From Lanius collurio (Eukaryota; Chordata; Aves; Passeriformes; Laniidae), in contig JACBWW010000012.1 in the NCBI GenBank assembly GCA_020086605.1, positions 10,163,078 to 10,227,077 on the forward strand: a stretch of DNA of 64,000 nt, given 5' to 3'. This document shows, one piece after another, positions 63,101-64,000 of the stretch. Below the pieces are notes generated by a model, which saw nothing but the letters and a program-made list of their open reading frames with translations, did no database searches and was not told where the DNA came from. The stretch's first letter is position 1, and every line of letters starts with the position of its first letter. A program made the translations under genes and the position numbers.

Positions 63101-64000
63101 TTTAGTAAGATCTTTGTGATATAGTGAAGATAATGGCTTATGGCTAATTTTCCATTGTGCATCATTTTTTGTTTGCACATCTGTGAATGTTATTTTAGCA
63201 CAGACATGCAGAACTTATTTGACTTAAATCCATATAGGGGAAATTCATTATTCTTGTCAGCAGGTGAAACCACATGCTTAGATTTACTTTTTAGACCTTT
63301 GAACTTTCAGATCAGTTTTACAGTCAGAGCATAGATTCTCTGTATCACTAAGGAGGAACACAACATTCCTTTGGCATTATATCTAAAACTGGAATCAGAT
63401 TTCAGGAGTCTAACCATTGAAGAAGTCTTGTCCCATACAAAACTCTGAAAGGATATTAGATCCAGCAGCTACATTTTAAAAAGTGCAGACCTTGCTTCGA
63501 ATAATGCATTTAATAACATGGTGAGATTCATTGTCTCTAGTCTACGTACCAGTAGATCTCCATTATTCATCCATCACTTAGATATTCAGAGATGGGCTGA
63601 ATTTTCTAGTAAGAGCTACACCTCAAAAACAAAAAGTTAAACACAATCATCAAATGGAAAGCCATGGAGGGCCAGATGTTCAAATAGGTGGAGAGTATTA
63701 AATCAGCAAACGTGGTCTTCCCTTTGAGATTATGTATCCAAAGTAACACAAATATCCCTTCACAGCCAGCACCAATAAATAGGAAGTTAATGTGACTTAT
63801 AAAGCAGGCCTCTTCTGTTTTAAAAATACAAATAATTTACCAGCATTTAGAGCTGGAAGACTGTCTTTCCAAGATGAATTGCACAGGGGACAAAATAAAT
63901 AAATGCTTTTATATGAATTGGTCAACATTTTATATTCAATATGTATTAATCAAAAGGAAGGAAGAGTTTTAATAAGAAAATGAGAGAAAAGGTCTGGTGA
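63101..64000. other. Unassigned AT-rich sequence
   Basis: No gene or transposon recognised to the window edge. Only short frames. Confidence 0.5.

Noticed and set aside
1..64000. CRISPR arrays, operons, bacterial promoters or ribosome binding sites
   Set aside because: The repeat content is vertebrate nuclear; no spaced direct repeats or gene clusters exist.
1..64000. tRNA, rRNA or snRNA genes
   Set aside because: No cloverleaf with intact A and B boxes, no rRNA blocks and no U-snRNA motifs were recognised by eye.

Overview
This window looks like non-coding DNA from a bird nuclear genome, most likely a songbird. It is AT-rich, with interspersed AT microsatellites and homopolymer runs. No open reading frame exceeds about 141 codons, and none of the translations resembles a protein family I recognise. 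The identification rests on repeats: CR1 LINE fragments with the avian 3' tail (1255-1807, 3657-3802, 39712-39770, and a reverse-transcriptase piece at 51236-51600), and a long terminal repeat at 62057-63100 of an endogenous retrovirus family that I know from passerine and other neoavian genomes. I see no mammalian Alu or L1, no bacterial gene organisation, no rRNA, no tRNA and no CRISPR array.

Layout. 1-4,700: two CR1 fragments and a GC-richer patch with a possible exon (4424-4597). 4,700-18,000: mostly unassigned, with MIR-like SINE relics at 11615-11745 and 12787-12900 and another at 17960-18145. 18,000-33,000: nothing recognised beyond microsatellites and one weak CR1-like tail. 33,000-43,000: two MIR-like relics, a CR1 tail, a weak tRNA-like SINE head and a G-run cluster. 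43,000-51,000: unassigned, with two motif-rich stretches that could be conserved non-coding elements, and an oppositely oriented poly-T/poly-A pair. 51,236-52,262: a CR1 reverse-transcriptase fragment followed by a probable minus-strand LTR. 52,263-62,000: unassigned, with two strong inverted repeats, a possible exon (59150-59311) and a clear MIR-like relic (60820-60965). 62,057-63,100: the avian LTR, apparently interrupted by a second insertion.

No gene set works together here. The window reads as intergenic sequence or the inside of a very long intron. I found no new biological system. The most checkable observations are the interrupted LTR, the two perfect inverted repeats, the two splice-bounded open stretches, and the number of ancient SINE relics. 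All repeat calls come from recall of family sequence, not from a database search, so their edges are approximate.
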